NCBI RefSeq assembly: GCF_051020765.1
Contig: NC_134940.1
Coordinates: forward strand, 14,335,712 to 14,399,711
Length of the DNA: 64,000 nucleotides
Reading direction: 5' to 3'
Origin: Lasioglossum baleicum
Lineage: Eukaryota > Arthropoda > Insecta > Hymenoptera > Halictidae
Under the pieces are notes generated by a model that worked only from the letters and a program-made list of their open reading frames with translations, did no database searches and was not told where the DNA came from. Both the position numbers and the translations under genes were made by a program. Position 1 is the stretch's first letter. Each line of letters starts with the position of its first letter. Shown here one piece after another: positions 22,105 to 33,068 of this stretch.

Positions 22105-24990
22105 CAATTCTTCATAAGGTATACATATTTAGTAATTTTGTTGTTTCTCTTTTAAATGAGTTAAATGTGTACATATCATGTTACGATTTCTGATTCGTAA
22201 GTGTTCTAGTGGTGTTAACTAATTATGGAGATAATTCTGCTGTACTAACTTTTACGTAAAGAAGCAGACACTTTAAAAGCGGTAGAAAATTAATGAAATA
22301 ATGAATACAATACATTCGGTGGGAAAGATGGAAGGAGGACTATCGGTGTGAACCTATTTTACATAAAGATACAAAGATACAGAGATACAGTGAGGCAGAT
22401 AAAGGTGTCCATCTCGAGAAGTAGGATAGATTGTCCTTCGATACGTCAAGGAACCTATTCTATTCTCTTTTGTATTGTTTTATCCGAATTCGTCTCTTCC
22501 AAACTCTGATCGTGTCTCTGATAAATCCTCAAGTTAATTAATCGGTTTACCAGTGCCGTAGCGATCCATAAGTATTCCTCAACGCTGAGGTACCTTGATA
22601 AGACAGACGTCTTCATTAACTACGAAACAATATTTCGAGAGACACAAGCTGCGCTGCGTTTCCTCGACATGCCAATTTAATTACGGTTTGACTTAGCCAG
22701 ACTATTAGCGATCGCTATACTCAATCTGCGTACAGTGATGCTTGTATCCAGCTATATCCAGATACGCCTTTAGAACTTCCCTTGGAACGACAATATAGAT
22801 ATTTTTATAAACATTGAAATGTTTTTCTCGCGATCGAAACCTCCGTCGATTTAAACATTCAAGAACAAGCATTTATTCGGTTGATCTAAACGCACCATTA
22901 CAAACGCATACGAACTCGTCGGATTTTGAAAGTCCATTTTCTCCACAGCGAGACGTCAAACAAAACAAATTTATTGTATATTGGGACACCCTGTAGACAT
23001 ATGGAACATTTTATGCAACTTTATAGCCGATTTTTAAAAGAACGGTTGACTTACGAAAAATATTCTGAACCGAACTTGTTGGATCCACCGTAAATGGAAA
23101 ATGTTTTTTCTCAAAACACTTTGGTCGGAGGATTCTATAACTAAACACTACTACTAATTTTACTATTGGTTACTTCTACTTGTAAGTAGACTTATGTTTA
23201 CTGGTTATTGATATTTATACTGATTCCCCTAATTTCCTCAGTGATCTTATACAAATTTGCAAATATTTGGGGGACTACAGGTGGTTTCCAGTTAAATCAC
23301 AGTCGTGCGCATTCGTAATGAGTAGATTCGCAGATTCGGAACATCTTTATACTTTCATAACTTATTTATGTTACAACGCAACACTTAAAACGATCGAAAA
23401 ATTCGAATGGAAAATTGAACGTTCGTTTTATTTTTGTCGGGGATGTTTATTTTAGAAAAAACTTTTGATATATTTATTTATTGGTTTCTACGTTTTGGTG
23501 AATAGTTTTGAACTATCTTTGGCAAAATAAACGTTTCGAACGAAAATAAAAAAGTTCATGTCCTCGAACCGACGCGGTTCTCCGTTTTAGATTAACGCAC
23601 CCGTACATGTCTAAAATTTACTGTTTGTTGAAATGAAGAAAGTACCTGAAAGTTATCTCAATATCTCAGAAACAACGGGACATATAAAAATAACACGATA
23701 TTTCTCTAAATAAAAATATAACTAACGCGACTTTACCGTAGTTCTTGCTGACGCACCCTGTATATTGCAGATTATTAAAAGATATACTAATGTTCTCGGC
23801 GCAGTGGTTCAATCTAATTTTACATCAAAGCAATTTTGCAAATTGAATTAAATTTTCGTAGTTTCGATCTACGCGTAGATCATTTTCAAGAAAACTAATA
23901 ACTGCGTCTGTGAATTATTAAACAGAAAAACTAGTGTTATTACCATCACTGAATTAAACATTGAATGTCAAAATGGTATACTTTGTTACTCACTTGCTTA
24001 ATGAAATTATATTAACTGATTTGAAACAACGAAACACGTGCTGTTCTCATGTCGTTAAGCTACTGAGGCAAACGTGAAACTAATAGAAACGAACCAATCA
24101 GATCATCGATCGACATAACCAATCAATATATGGCGGTTATTTCAAACCGTGAAAAGTCAAATCAAAACTTTTAACTGCTTGTATACCAAGATGTCATGGT
24201 AATATTAAATTAACATCAATATTGACCAATTTGTGAAACATTTTTGTTTGCAAAAGATTACATTTAGGTGTTACTGTAAGTGGTGAAGCCACAGGATAAT
24301 AAAGTTTTGTTTGGAAGAAATTCCAGATTATTCTGTGTAAGAATTACCTACACAATTTTCAAAATCTAGTCTCACCCGGTTCTTGCACCAGGCTGTTCGA
24401 TCCGTCTATTTGGATTTTCATTGAATATGACGGGGAAGAGTGAAACGAAGAATCTCCTTTGGTTCTGTTGTTTTGTCGAAAGTTGTCGAGCACCGTCGTC
24501 GCAGTCGAACGTTTCTCTTATAGATAGTTCCGTTCGGCAGAGGGTGCAGGGACGAAAAGTTCGTCGGATGAGGTTGCCATCATCGATTGCGCAGCGCGAA
24601 TTTCAGATCGTTATTTACTGTGCAGAGAGTTTGGAGACTGCAGCACGATCTCGGCTCGTATGCAAATAGATATTTCATTCCTGTCTACAGGAACAAGGAT
24701 TGAGGCTGGAGGGTAAGGTGATTTTCTCGGGGGAAATTCAGCAAAGGGCATTCTGACTCGTGGTGCAGGCTCCGAAGCGTGTCGTGGATACGAACGATTT
24801 TCTTTGTTTTTCCGTGGACTGCGACACTTCGAATGCGCCGGTGTCTGTCCAGTTTCTTCGTTTTCTTTTTTTACTTTTTTTCGAATGTACCTCATTTTCC
24901 CGGATGACATGTCGTGACATCCGACCGAATCATTCTTGTCACTTCCGGGATATTGTCTTTCATTGATGCGATCGGTCACTGAAACAGCGC
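22105..24990. other. Unassigned non-coding DNA with isolated ACAGGGTG ends
   Basis: No gene is recognised. GGGACACCCTGTA at 22982 and GCACCCTGTATA at 23753 are isolated element-type termini without a visible partner. Frames at 24421-24669 (plus) and 24611-24979 (minus) overlap each other and carry no recognisable domain. Confidence 0.35.
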
Positions 24991-25002
24991 TGGTAACATT
25001 AT

Positions 25003-25425
25003 GAGGGGAAAATGGCGGTGGACTCGTTTCCAGGATTGCAAGATCTCATTTCTCGATAATACAAAGATGGGATCTTCAGTAGTGAAAATCGCTAGATAAA
25101 AGATCGATCTATGGCGCTTATCGCCCTCCTATTTTTTCGTTTTTGAGGCGTAATTTGCATTATTCGGCAGCACGTAGCTATGGAAATAGCTACATGCGCA
25201 GTTGTGTGCTTCCGAATAATGCAAATCACGCTGTCGAATAATGCAAATTACACCTTGTAAACGAAAAAATAGGATTTTGAGGGCGATGGCGTCCTAGATC
25301 GATCTTTTATCTAGCGTTTTTGACTACTGAAAAACCCCACATTTTTGTATTATATTACAAATATTTAATAGTTCTGTATTGTATTGCACCCTTGCAATCC
25401 TGGGAAAAGGAGTCTACTCCCTTAA
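25003..25425. mobile_element. Palindromic TTAAGGGAGTAGAC element, copy 2
   Basis: The right end GGAGTCTACTCCCTTAA is intact (TTAA 25422-25425); the left terminus has decayed. The arms match copy 1 in order: 'aggattgcaag', 'cgctagataaaagatcgatc', 'gcgtaatttgcattattcgg'. An AT-rich insertion of about 40 bp (around 25340-25385) lies in the right arm. Octamer motifs are at 25153-25160, 25219-25226 and 25241-25248. Confidence 0.8.
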
Positions 25426-25459
25426 ATGAAACACAGAAAAGATATACTGGGTGAATCCT

Positions 25460-25569
25460 GTTTCGCCAGATTAAGACTTCCCCTGCTTTCCCCGTCTACG
25501 ACGGTCACGTGACGCGTTCCGGTACTCGCCGAGAGAGGGTAACTTTCTCCCCTCATCTGGCGACTCTGG
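25460..25569. mobile_element. GTCGCCAGAT-family MITE, complete short copy
   Basis: Left GTTTCGCCAGATTAAGA and right (reverse complement) CCAGAGTCGCCAGATGAGGG are inverted ends. The interior has 'cccgtctacgacggtcacgt' and 'ccgagagagggtaactttct'. It is 110 bp, GC-rich relative to its surroundings, and non-coding. Confidence 0.7.
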
Positions 25570-25899
25570 CCGCGAGTTGCCAGGCCTGGTCTAATTATAA
25601 CATTCGAATGCCACGTATGATTTCAATCTTTAATCATTTGCACTAAATCGTAATTGTAATCGCCGACTGCCACAAACAGCGATGTCCGTTCTAATAATCT
25701 CGATAGCGTTATTCAGGTTTGAGCGATAAAATCTGCAACCGATTCTATTCACGAAGTAACTCTGCTGTCGCCTTCTCCCATGCCAAAGGGCTGCTTCGTC
25801 CCTCCGCTTAAAACGGAACAAACGTTATTGTTAGAGAGACACTAAAGAAAGTTCGAGGGACTTAAGAGGCGTCAGCCTTTTCGCAAGGAACAGTTTTAT

Positions 25900-25925
25900 T
25901 ATACAGGGTGATTCAGCTAAGAGCA
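25900..25925. repeat. Isolated ACAGGGTG-type end
   Basis: 'tatacagggtgattcagcta' fits the termini of the foldback and MITE families in this window but has no visible partner. The flanking 25570-27550 holds nothing else recognised apart from the repeat fragment at 26331 and another end at 27055. Confidence 0.5.
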
Positions 25926-26330
25926 CCACCTAGATTACTTGTGAACTATTTGATATATGGAAAAAATGGTTTCATTTTATTATATTAAGTTTGCATCCGA
26001 CCTCTACCAGGTTCTAGCTCGATACCCGCGTTTCATTGCGGAATTTCACTGTTTTAAATTTAATTTCGACTCCGATAAACTTCCCTTTGATTCTAATGGA
26101 CTATTCAAACTTCGCAGAATTACCTCGTGCCAGGTTTCAATTCCCACTTCACTTCTCCTTAAATTCTCATTAGAGGCGGATTTCTTTTTGTGCCACATTC
26201 ATATTCAAATTGAAATTCTCTTGAGTTACTTCTCCCCCTTATACTTGATGGCATATTTTATGCGGTAAGAATAGAAATATTTGGAAACTTGGGGGACAAG
26301 TCTTTCGAACAGATTTCCTTTACCAGTGTA

Positions 26331-26395
26331 TTGATTCCCCCCACTAACAACTGTTTCATATCGAGGGGAAGAGTTTGCTGGGGAGGATTTGATCA
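26331..26395. repeat. Fragment of the GGTGGGGAGGACC repeat
   Basis: 'attccccccactaacaactg' followed by 'ctggggaggatt' matches 33102-33190 in order. Confidence 0.5.
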
Positions 26396-27051
26396 AAGTG
26401 TTTCGAAGATACTTAAAGATAATTAATGGACCCATCAAAACTACGATAAATTTAGTTATTTATACTTAACGTATAGATTTGTTGGTTTTGTTCTTCTCAC
26501 AATTAATCGTCTACTTCCTGTACGGTTCGTGACAAAATTACTAATACAGTAAAGTCGCGTTTACTGTCGAACAGCCTGTGTTCTGCACGGACAGTGATCG
26601 CATATCGACATCAAAAGAAAGCAAAACGTAGAGAAGGACAACATACTCATACGTTTTTGTAGATGTTGCTTATTTGTGTATTAGCCGAGATGCATCGATT
26701 TTATCAGAAGTCGTTTATTAAGCGTCTAAGTAAAGTTTAACAGCAGAATAGCTTCACAGAGTTTTCGAGGGTACGTTTTAGCGAAGTTTCGATCTATCAA
26801 GGTTCGGATTCTCACGATCGTCTCTCGTCTTGGATTTCAATTAGTTAAGACAATTATGTCGTTTAGTTCGTACGAGCATCCGGGTTTGAACTTTCTGCGA
26901 CAAGTAGGAATCGAGCGAATTTGTGGAAACAAATTCTGGTCGTTCGAACTGTCAAACGACACCGCAGTGCAAACTCTGCAAGTCACGAACAATTAGGTCC
27001 GTGACTTCACCGAATGATAAACCGAGAACAGGCTGCGAATATTTATGCAGA

Positions 27052-27075
27052 TATACAGGGTGTCCCACGTAACGT
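27052..27075. repeat. Isolated ACAGGGTGTCCCA end
   Basis: 'atatacagggtgtcccacgt' is a clean terminus. The following sequence differs from the foldback families at 2722 and 46342 and no inverted partner is seen. Confidence 0.5.
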
Positions 27076-27555
27076 AAAAATGTTTGTGTTAGATGCGTTG
27101 ATGTAAAAATCAGATTTTATATTTGCTACCCGTGTGGTAGAGTCAACGCAACACTTTGTACAGAAACTTATGCACTGAATGTAAAGAACTGAGGGACAAA
27201 TAAATGAGATGAAGGCGATTTGGTGAACAATGTGGCCTTATTTAATGAAACTGAACGTGAATGTTCGAAAGGAGTAGTGGCGATAGCTAGGATCGCGGGT
27301 TGCGAGTTGCGGATGTTGTGTTTACTGTTTACGGAACCAAGAGTTTGACCTGAACTGAGTCGAATGATTCGGCAATAACGGTTCCTAGTCGAACGTACAA
27401 TTCGCCGAATAATTCTGACGTCACGAGACACTAATTACTCACATCTGCGCAGAGATGGAGCAATCAGTGCCTCGCGCGTCGATAATATCGGTATCGCAAT
27501 CGGTCGTCGCGCGGCCACGCAGGTGACGCCAGGGGGATGCTCGCTCGTTCCACAG

Positions 27556-27670
27556 TTTGGAACAAAATAATTGGCATTTAGTCGGCTACAAAATGCAATA
27601 CAAATATCATTCTTGAATTCCTTCCTAGTGCATTTTGTAGCCGACTAAAAAATAATTAATTTTGTCCCAA
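27556..27670. mobile_element. Short foldback MITE, TTTGGAACAAAAT ends
   Basis: Left 'tttagtcggctacaaaatgc' and right 'gcattttgtagccgactaaa' are exact inverted copies, with outer blocks TTTGGAACAAAATAATTGG / TTAATTTTGTCCCAA. Arms are about 42 bp and the loop about 30 bp. Confidence 0.8.
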
Positions 27671-27962
27671 TTTATTTGAATACTGTACATCTATAAAGTC
27701 TATATTACATTCTCTATAAAATTTTTATAAGTAATATTACCCCCGCCCCCCCTCAAATAATATTAATTATATAAAATTTCAGAATAATTTAATTCTATTT
27801 TAAAAGAATATATTAGATTCTATATAAAATTTCTATAAATAATATATTGTCAACCTGGAAATGTACACTACTGTGCAAAAGAGGGTTTCGTTTCCGGCAG
27901 TGTCGCCAGATCAGGGGAATCGTGGTGAGGTGATGTACCCTCTCTCTGATGACCAGACCAGT

Positions 27963-27982
27963 CCACGGCACGGGCACCGTGG
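27963..27982 (+). other. Hairpin in the retrotransposon 5' UTR
   Basis: CCACGG and CCGTGG are exact 6-bp inverted arms with an 8-nt loop. Confidence 0.6.
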
Positions 27983-28061
27983 TCAACGATCTTACGAGAG
28001 GGACGTAGGAGTGTGCGCATGGTTCTGGAATGGGATAGTGGAAGGGGAAAAGGACGAGAGT

Positions 28062-28089
28062 ACATGGCATCCGTGTTTGGATGCCATGT
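28062..28089 (+). other. Strong hairpin in the retrotransposon 5' UTR
   Basis: ACATGGCATCC and GGATGCCATGT form a perfect 11-bp stem with a 6-nt loop (GTGTTT), about 370 nt upstream of the ORF1 start. It could fold in the genomic RNA; function unknown. Confidence 0.75.
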
Positions 28090-28456
28090 GGCATCACTGG
28101 TTTCCGGTTGCACGGTGAAAAGGTATCTGTTTTCAAGTGTAAGAGAAAGATTCGATATTACCAAGCGAAAGTCAAGGAGGGAAGAGCCGGTGAGTGGCGC
28201 AGGAAGAAGAAGAACCGAGGAGAGGTTGGATATAAGAAAGTGAAAAAAGATAAGTGAGAAAAGAAGAAAGGAGAGCAGGATAAGTGAGAAGAAAGTGAGG
28301 TTAGGAGTGTAGCGAGGAAAAGGCGGGAGAGGCAAGAAGAGGCAGAAGGAACTGGAAAGACAGCGACATCGTGCTGGGAAAGAAGGAAGGTCAGAGACCA
28401 GAAGACGCGAAGGTAGATAAAGTAGGAAGATAAGTAGGAAAAGAAAACAAAACGAA

Positions 28457-30076
28457 ATGAGCACAGAGGATAGAAACGAACAGGAAAGGAAGGAAACGGT
28501 AAAGAAGATAGAAGAACAAGGGAAAAGAAGCTACAGCTTACCGAAAATGGAGAGCATAGAGCTATGGTTGGGTAGAAAAAGAAACGTGAGAGAAAGCGAG
28601 GAAAGAGAAGAAAAGGAAGAGGAAGTGGTTAAAAAAAGCCAAAAGATAGAGGGAACGTCAGTGAAAAGGGGTAGAGAGGACAGACAAGATGGGAGTTGGA
28701 CGGAGGAACTCAAAGAATGCAAAGAATTGAGAGAATTAAGAGAATTAAAAGAGTTGATAAGGTTGAGGGAGGAAATGAACGTAGGGAAAAGAGAGGAACA
28801 GAAAGAAAAGGAAAGGGTAAGAAAGATAAAGAAGATGGAAGAACAAGGAAGAGAAAGAAGTGATAGCTTACAGAGTATGGAGAGCATAGAGCTAGAGATG
28901 GATATAGAAAGAAAAATGAGCGAGAGCGAGGAAAGTGAAGAAAAGGAAGAGGAAGTGGTTAAAAAAAGCCAAAAGATAGAAGGAACGACAATGAAAAAGG
29001 ATAGAGAGGACAGACAAGACAAGAGTTGGACGGAGGAATTCAGAGAATGCAGAGAATTAAGAGAATTAAGAGAATTAAGAGAGTTGATAAGGAAAGAGCT
29101 TAAGGGGGGATTGAGGGTGGAAGTGAACGTAGGGGAAGGAAAGGTAAAGAAGATGGAAGAACAAGAACAAACAAGGATGGATAAAAAAAGAAAAGTGAGA
29201 GAGAGCGAGGAAAGAGAAGAAGAAGAAGAGCGAGTACTTAAAAAAAGCCGAAAGATAGAAAGACAGCCGAGGAAAAAGGATAGAGAGGGCAAACACGAAA
29301 GGACTTGGACAGAGGAAATCAGAGAGATGATAAGGGAAGAAATTAAGGAGGGAATAAGAGTGACGTGGAGAGAAGGATGGAAAGAGATAAAGGCAGTGAT
29401 AAATGATCTGGAAGAAATGAGAGAAGATTGGGAGAACGAAAGGGATAAAGACAGAAGGTCGCTGAGGGAAATAAAAGAGAGAATAAAGAAGATAGAGTTG
29501 GAAGGAAAAACAGAGGATAAAATACAGGAAAGTGTAGAAGAGATGGAGAAGAAGAGAGGAAGAGAACACGGTGAAGGGGAAAGCGGAGAAGTGGAAAGGA
29601 GGCGGAACGAGTTGCAGATGATGTGGGAAAGAAAGGAAAGGGAAATAAGAAAAAGGAATATAATAATAAAAGGTTTACAGATGAAAGATGGTGGAGATGG
29701 TCTAGATGAAGTACTGAACTTACTACGAATGACAGGGGAAAAGGTCGACATTGAAGAAATCAGGAGAGAGGGTAGAAAGGGGATAGGGAAAGGAGAATGG
29801 GTAGTGGTAAAGCTAGCGACAATGGAACAGAAAAAAAGAATAATGGCAGAGAAAAAGAGATTGACATGGGGAAAAGTAAGGATAGGAGATGATCTGACAT
29901 GGGAAGAAAGAAGGGTGCAATGGAAGTTAAGGCAGATAATGAACAAGGAGAGAGAGAAGGGGAAATTCGTCAATACAGGATATATGAAATTATGGATGGA
30001 TGGAAAGTTGTGGAAATGGGATGAGAAGGAGAAAGTACTGAGGGACAGAGAAGGAAACGCATGGAGGGAGAAGTAG
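28457..30076 (+). CDS. ORF1 protein of a non-LTR retrotransposon (539 aa)
   Basis: A predicted nucleic-acid-binding ORF1 protein, which in LINE families coats the element RNA. The N-terminal 300 residues are extremely rich in Glu/Lys/Arg and form a long charged, likely coiled-coil region. It contains a direct repeat of exactly 110 residues: MESIE at 31 and 141, SQKIEG at 61 and 171, WTEE at 81 and 191, LRELREL at 91 and 201. A third, shorter unit occupies about 241-300 (KRKVRESEE, WTEE at 284). Residues about 396-470 look like an RRM-type core: RKRNIIIKGL as the first strand, GEWVVVKLA as a later strand, followed by MEQKKRIMAEKKRL. The rest (GDDLTWEERR to the end) resembles the ORF1 C-terminal domain. 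The ATG is the first in frame and the frame is unbroken to TAG. The long minus-strand frame over the same region is a purine-bias shadow. The next frame, an ORF2 stub, starts 19 nt downstream. Confidence 0.8.
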   Translation: MSTEDRNEQERKETVKKIEEQGKRSYSLPKMESIELWLGRKRNVRESEEREEKEEEVVKKSQKIEGTSVKRGREDRQDGSWTEELKECKELRELRELKELIRLREEMNVGKREEQKEKERVRKIKKMEEQGRERSDSLQSMESIELEMDIERKMSESEESEEKEEEVVKKSQKIEGTTMKKDREDRQDKSWTEEFRECRELRELRELRELIRKELKGGLRVEVNVGEGKVKKMEEQEQTRMDKKRKVRESEEREEEEERVLKKSRKIERQPRKKDREGKHERTWTEEIREMIREEIKEGIRVTWREGWKEIKAVINDLEEMREDWENERDKDRRSLREIKERIKKIELEGKTEDKIQESVEEMEKKRGREHGEGESGEVERRRNELQMMWERKEREIRKRNIIIKGLQMKDGGDGLDEVLNLLRMTGEKVDIEEIRREGRKGIGKGEWVVVKLATMEQKKRIMAEKKRLTWGKVRIGDDLTWEERRVQWKLRQIMNKEREKGKFVNTGYMKLWMDGKLWKWDEKEKVLRDREGNAWREK

Positions 30077-30095
30077 GGGAAGAGATAAAAAAAAG

Positions 30096-30248
30096 ATGAA
30101 GACATTAGAAGAGCAGAAGGAAAAAGGAGGGGAAGGAGAAAAGAAGAAAATCGTATTCTGGAAGGAAGCAGGAATGATAGGAAAAGACGATGGACCCTGG
30201 AAAGATCTAGGAAGAGGGATGCAATGGTACTGCTGGAGACGGGGGTAG
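30096..30248 (+). pseudogene. ORF2 stub (start of the endonuclease domain)
   Basis: Fifty codons beginning MKTLEEQKEK and reaching IVFWKEAGM, which resembles the first strand of the LINE endonuclease domain (commonly FWN-x-x-G; here the Asn position is Lys). The frame stops soon after at TAG and the following DNA is 3' UTR-like, so essentially all of ORF2, including reverse transcriptase, is missing. This copy could not mobilise itself. The endonuclease assignment rests on a few residues. Confidence 0.5.
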
Positions 30249-30649
30249 AAGAAAAATGTGGGAAAAGGCAGAGAGAAGGCAAAGACAATGACAAGGGAGG
30301 GAGAGGAAGGGATGTGAGAGAGAGAAAGAGTGATAAAAAAGAAAAAAAATTATATGTATTGTGTACAGTGATAAAGGGAATTGTAATTGTAAAACTTTAT
30401 ATTGTAAAGTGTAAAGGGAACGGGATCTCATTGTAAACCGTAAGGGAACATGTTATAAACATACATACACCAGAAAAGAAAGAAGCACCCGGCCACATTT
30501 AATAGAAAAAGGTTATTGCGGATTATCTAATAGTTTAAATGCAATAAATCAATCATTCCACAATACAATTTCTACATAAAGATAATGTTTGTCATTATAT
30601 CTTACAATTATACAGGGTGTTTCTTTCTTTTGCACAGCAGTGTATACCG

Positions 30650-31888
30650 AAATGTATAGGTTCTATATTTTGTTAATCGCGATTAGTAAATTGATAGTTT
30701 TCCTGGATACTGAAAGTTCAACCGTATCAGCAATGGCCGTTGCATGGCACGAACAGCCACACGTACAAAAGCTAGCCAGGTACTATATTACGTCTGGAGA
30801 ACAATACGGGCGACGCTTTATCATGTCGAAATTATACCTCGTGTTAAAAAAATTATGCACATTAAGCGTGCACGAGCGAAGAAAAGGCGGCGCGGACCGC
30901 CATTTGTGTTGCGTGACATCCACATTGCCGACCTTCCAATTCTGGCTCTAGAACAAATGGCTCCACGAGAATTTCTTTCTTTCCTTTTTTTGTTAAGCAT
31001 CGGGAACTTCAGATGTGATTTATTTCAGTTCCGCGTAAATACATTTATTACTATGCATCAACTTCTAAAGTTGAAACTGGTTTTAAAAAATACCAGATTA
31101 ACATTTGTTCTAGCAATCGTGGACATTCGAGCAAGTGGTGTTTGTATATTTTTGTATATTGTTAAGTAAGTCTTACTTAAGTAAGCCTTACATGGTTAGC
31201 CTAACCATGTCAAAAGATAAGATTAATATCTTTAATATTATTGTTGAATTCGTTTTTCAATTAAACAAGTGCTGTGTCCATCTCTGTGATTATTAATTTT
31301 TAACCCCTACACCTTCGTAGTTTTCACTCGACACTCAATATTATTTCGAATCGCAAAATCAAACATTACGGAGTTCGTTCACGAATAGCTCTTTGTTTCG
31401 CATTCCAAAAGGTCGTGCAGGTAACGGGTCCTCTTCTTAAATCAGAGACGTTTTAGTCCAGACCTTTACCCTTGCACGTTGCTGTAAGGGCAACGTATCC
31501 CATGACAGTTCCCATCTCGACCTCTGATCCTTAGAAACCGCTTCGGTGGGTGGCACCAGCGGAATGGATTCTGTCCATTTCTCTGCGTGGGTGGTTCATG
31601 ACTACGACATCGTTACTACAGGCTGGGACTCGTAATTGATTTCCAGCGGGGAGGCCTCTTCCATTTACAATAATCTAAATCTTTTCGATACGCTAGGACA
31701 GCAATTGACTGGGCAGGGTCAACTGTAAGATCCATGTTCTGTCCATGGCCTGCCCAATTACTTTGTTTCAGGGGAGGCATCTTATAGTGGTCGCAAATCA
31801 TTTATAGGTGGACGTGCTTCTGTCTAGCTTATGTAAATTTCGAACGGAACTAAATGCCCTTGAATGAGCTTGGAAGCCGAAAGTGTTA
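30650..31888. other. Unassigned DNA with short perfect palindromes
   Basis: CTTACTTAAGTAAG (31172-31185) and ACATGGTTAG-C-CTAACCATGT (31190-31210) are back-to-back palindromes. A 141-codon plus-strand frame at 30744-31169 has a basic patch (RAKKRRRG) but no recognised domain. Nothing else is seen. Confidence 0.45.
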
Positions 31889-31890
31889 TA

Positions 31891-32085
31891 TTGGGTTGGC
31901 AAGAAAGTAATTTACTTTAAGGTGAAGTAAAACCGAATTTTTTTATTCTAGCGATGAACTTAATAAATAAGATATTTTCTTATTTATTCTTTTTGGCAAA
32001 AGATCATCGAACCAAAGGGAAAATATCTTATTTATTAAAGTTCATTACTTGAATTAAAAATTGGGTTCTACTTCAATATAATAGT
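31891..32085. mobile_element. Mariner-derived foldback MITE, copy 2
   Basis: The left end is TTGGGTTGGCAAGAAAGTAA; the right terminus has decayed. As in copy 1, both arms derive from the mariner 3' end and one keeps the last transposase codons (31994-32038, plus). It is in the opposite orientation to copy 1. Confidence 0.75.
31994..32038 (+). pseudogene. Mariner transposase C-terminal remnant
   Basis: Fourteen codons plus TAA read WQKIIEPKGKYLIY, matching the remnant at 8437-8481 except for three residues. Followed directly by the 3' UTR block 'agttcattacttgaa'. Confidence 0.65.
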
Positions 32086-32089
32086 GAAT

Positions 32090-33066
32090 TCACTGATTAA
32101 TGTATCAGTGAATTCGTCTTGGGATAGGCTACACGCTTACCCAAATAAAAGCATACAGTTCCGTGTAAAAAGAACAGGGATCACCTTGAAATTTCGAACG
32201 CACGTCCACCTAGAGTCCCTCATCAGAAATACGACGAAAGCCAGTACCATGCCATCGTCTAATATCGGAATAAAACTGTATGCCACGAACAAGCCCAACT
32301 AGTAGATTCAGTTATCCCAGTGCTCGAGAGAAATTCCAGTTCCCTTCGGTCGATAGAATTATGTGAATCTCCATACTACTTGAACCGTACGAACAGATTG
32401 AAAGATGATCTTGTAATTTATCCGGCTCGTCCACTCTTGATACTGGCATCGAGCTCTCATTTTTCCGGCAGAAGGCTAATCGTCCGCGTACTTCAAGAGT
32501 GGTTCAGCCACTCTAAACTACATTCTCTGCTCGTTTCGCTCTTAAAAATATGCTCGAGGATTGGCTGCGCGCACGGAAGCTAGTAATTAGTCGATCGGCT
32601 TCTGGTTCCCGGAGACTCTTCTTGGTACGTTCATGCGTTTGCGAGTTCTGCTCAAGCTAACAAATTGTGGCTCGGTTTTCTGTTATATTCTGACAATGAG
32701 CCAGACTCAGGGTCGAATTGGCCGCTGCGGAGCACTAAATCTTCCGTCCCAGTATATATTCAAGATTATTTAACTTCGTGTTCAGTGTTCGTCAACACGT
32801 AGTTACAGCATTCCCTCGTTATGGGATACAGTTGCATACACAAGCACGTACATGTGTATACGTATATAAAAAGTAAGTCGACAATGTAGAATAACATCTT
32901 TCCATATGAGCGTCGGTTTTCGAAAAAATTGCAAATTAAATAGTAAAAACAGAAGAATATAAAGAGTGCATACGAGTTTGCATGAAAATGAATTAATAAT
33001 TACTGCGAAAAATTACTAATATTTTACTGAAACAAATAACGCACAATCAAAAAAGAGTTCACTGTC
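32090..33066. other. Unassigned non-coding DNA
   Basis: No gene or repeat is recognised. Confidence 0.35.
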
Positions 33067-33068
33067 CT

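Larger units (their letters stand above)
27883..30470 (+). mobile_element. Non-LTR retrotransposon copy with intact ORF1 and deleted ORF2
   Basis: A plus-strand element made of a 5' UTR (27883-28456), an open ORF1 (28457-30076), a 50-codon ORF2 stub (30096-30248) and a 3' region ending about 30470 without a poly(A) tail ('ataaacatacatacacc'). An AAAAGA motif on both sides (27877-27882 and 30474-30479) may be the target duplication. The whole element is strongly purine-rich on the plus strand. The clade is not assigned. It may be a non-autonomous derivative or a single internally deleted copy. Confidence 0.7.
27864..30644. mobile_element. TIR element TACACTRCTGTGCAAAAG, split by a retrotransposon
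   Basis: The right end (reverse complement of 30612-30644) is TACACTGCTGTGCAAAAGAA continuing into AGAAACACCCTGT. The left end TACACTACTGTGCAAAAGA (27864-27882) continues, after the retrotransposon, with AAGAAGCACCC at 30480-30490. The left TIR is therefore interrupted by the insertion. The element without its insert is about 190 bp. The TIR resembles Tc1/mariner-type ends with TA at the boundary (inference). Confidence 0.65.

Noticed and set aside
28531..30294. 587-codon minus-strand open frame over the retroelement
   Set aside because: It is the low-complexity Ser/Leu/Phe/Pro-rich complement of the purine-rich ORF1; the plus-strand frame has recognisable RRM-like structure.
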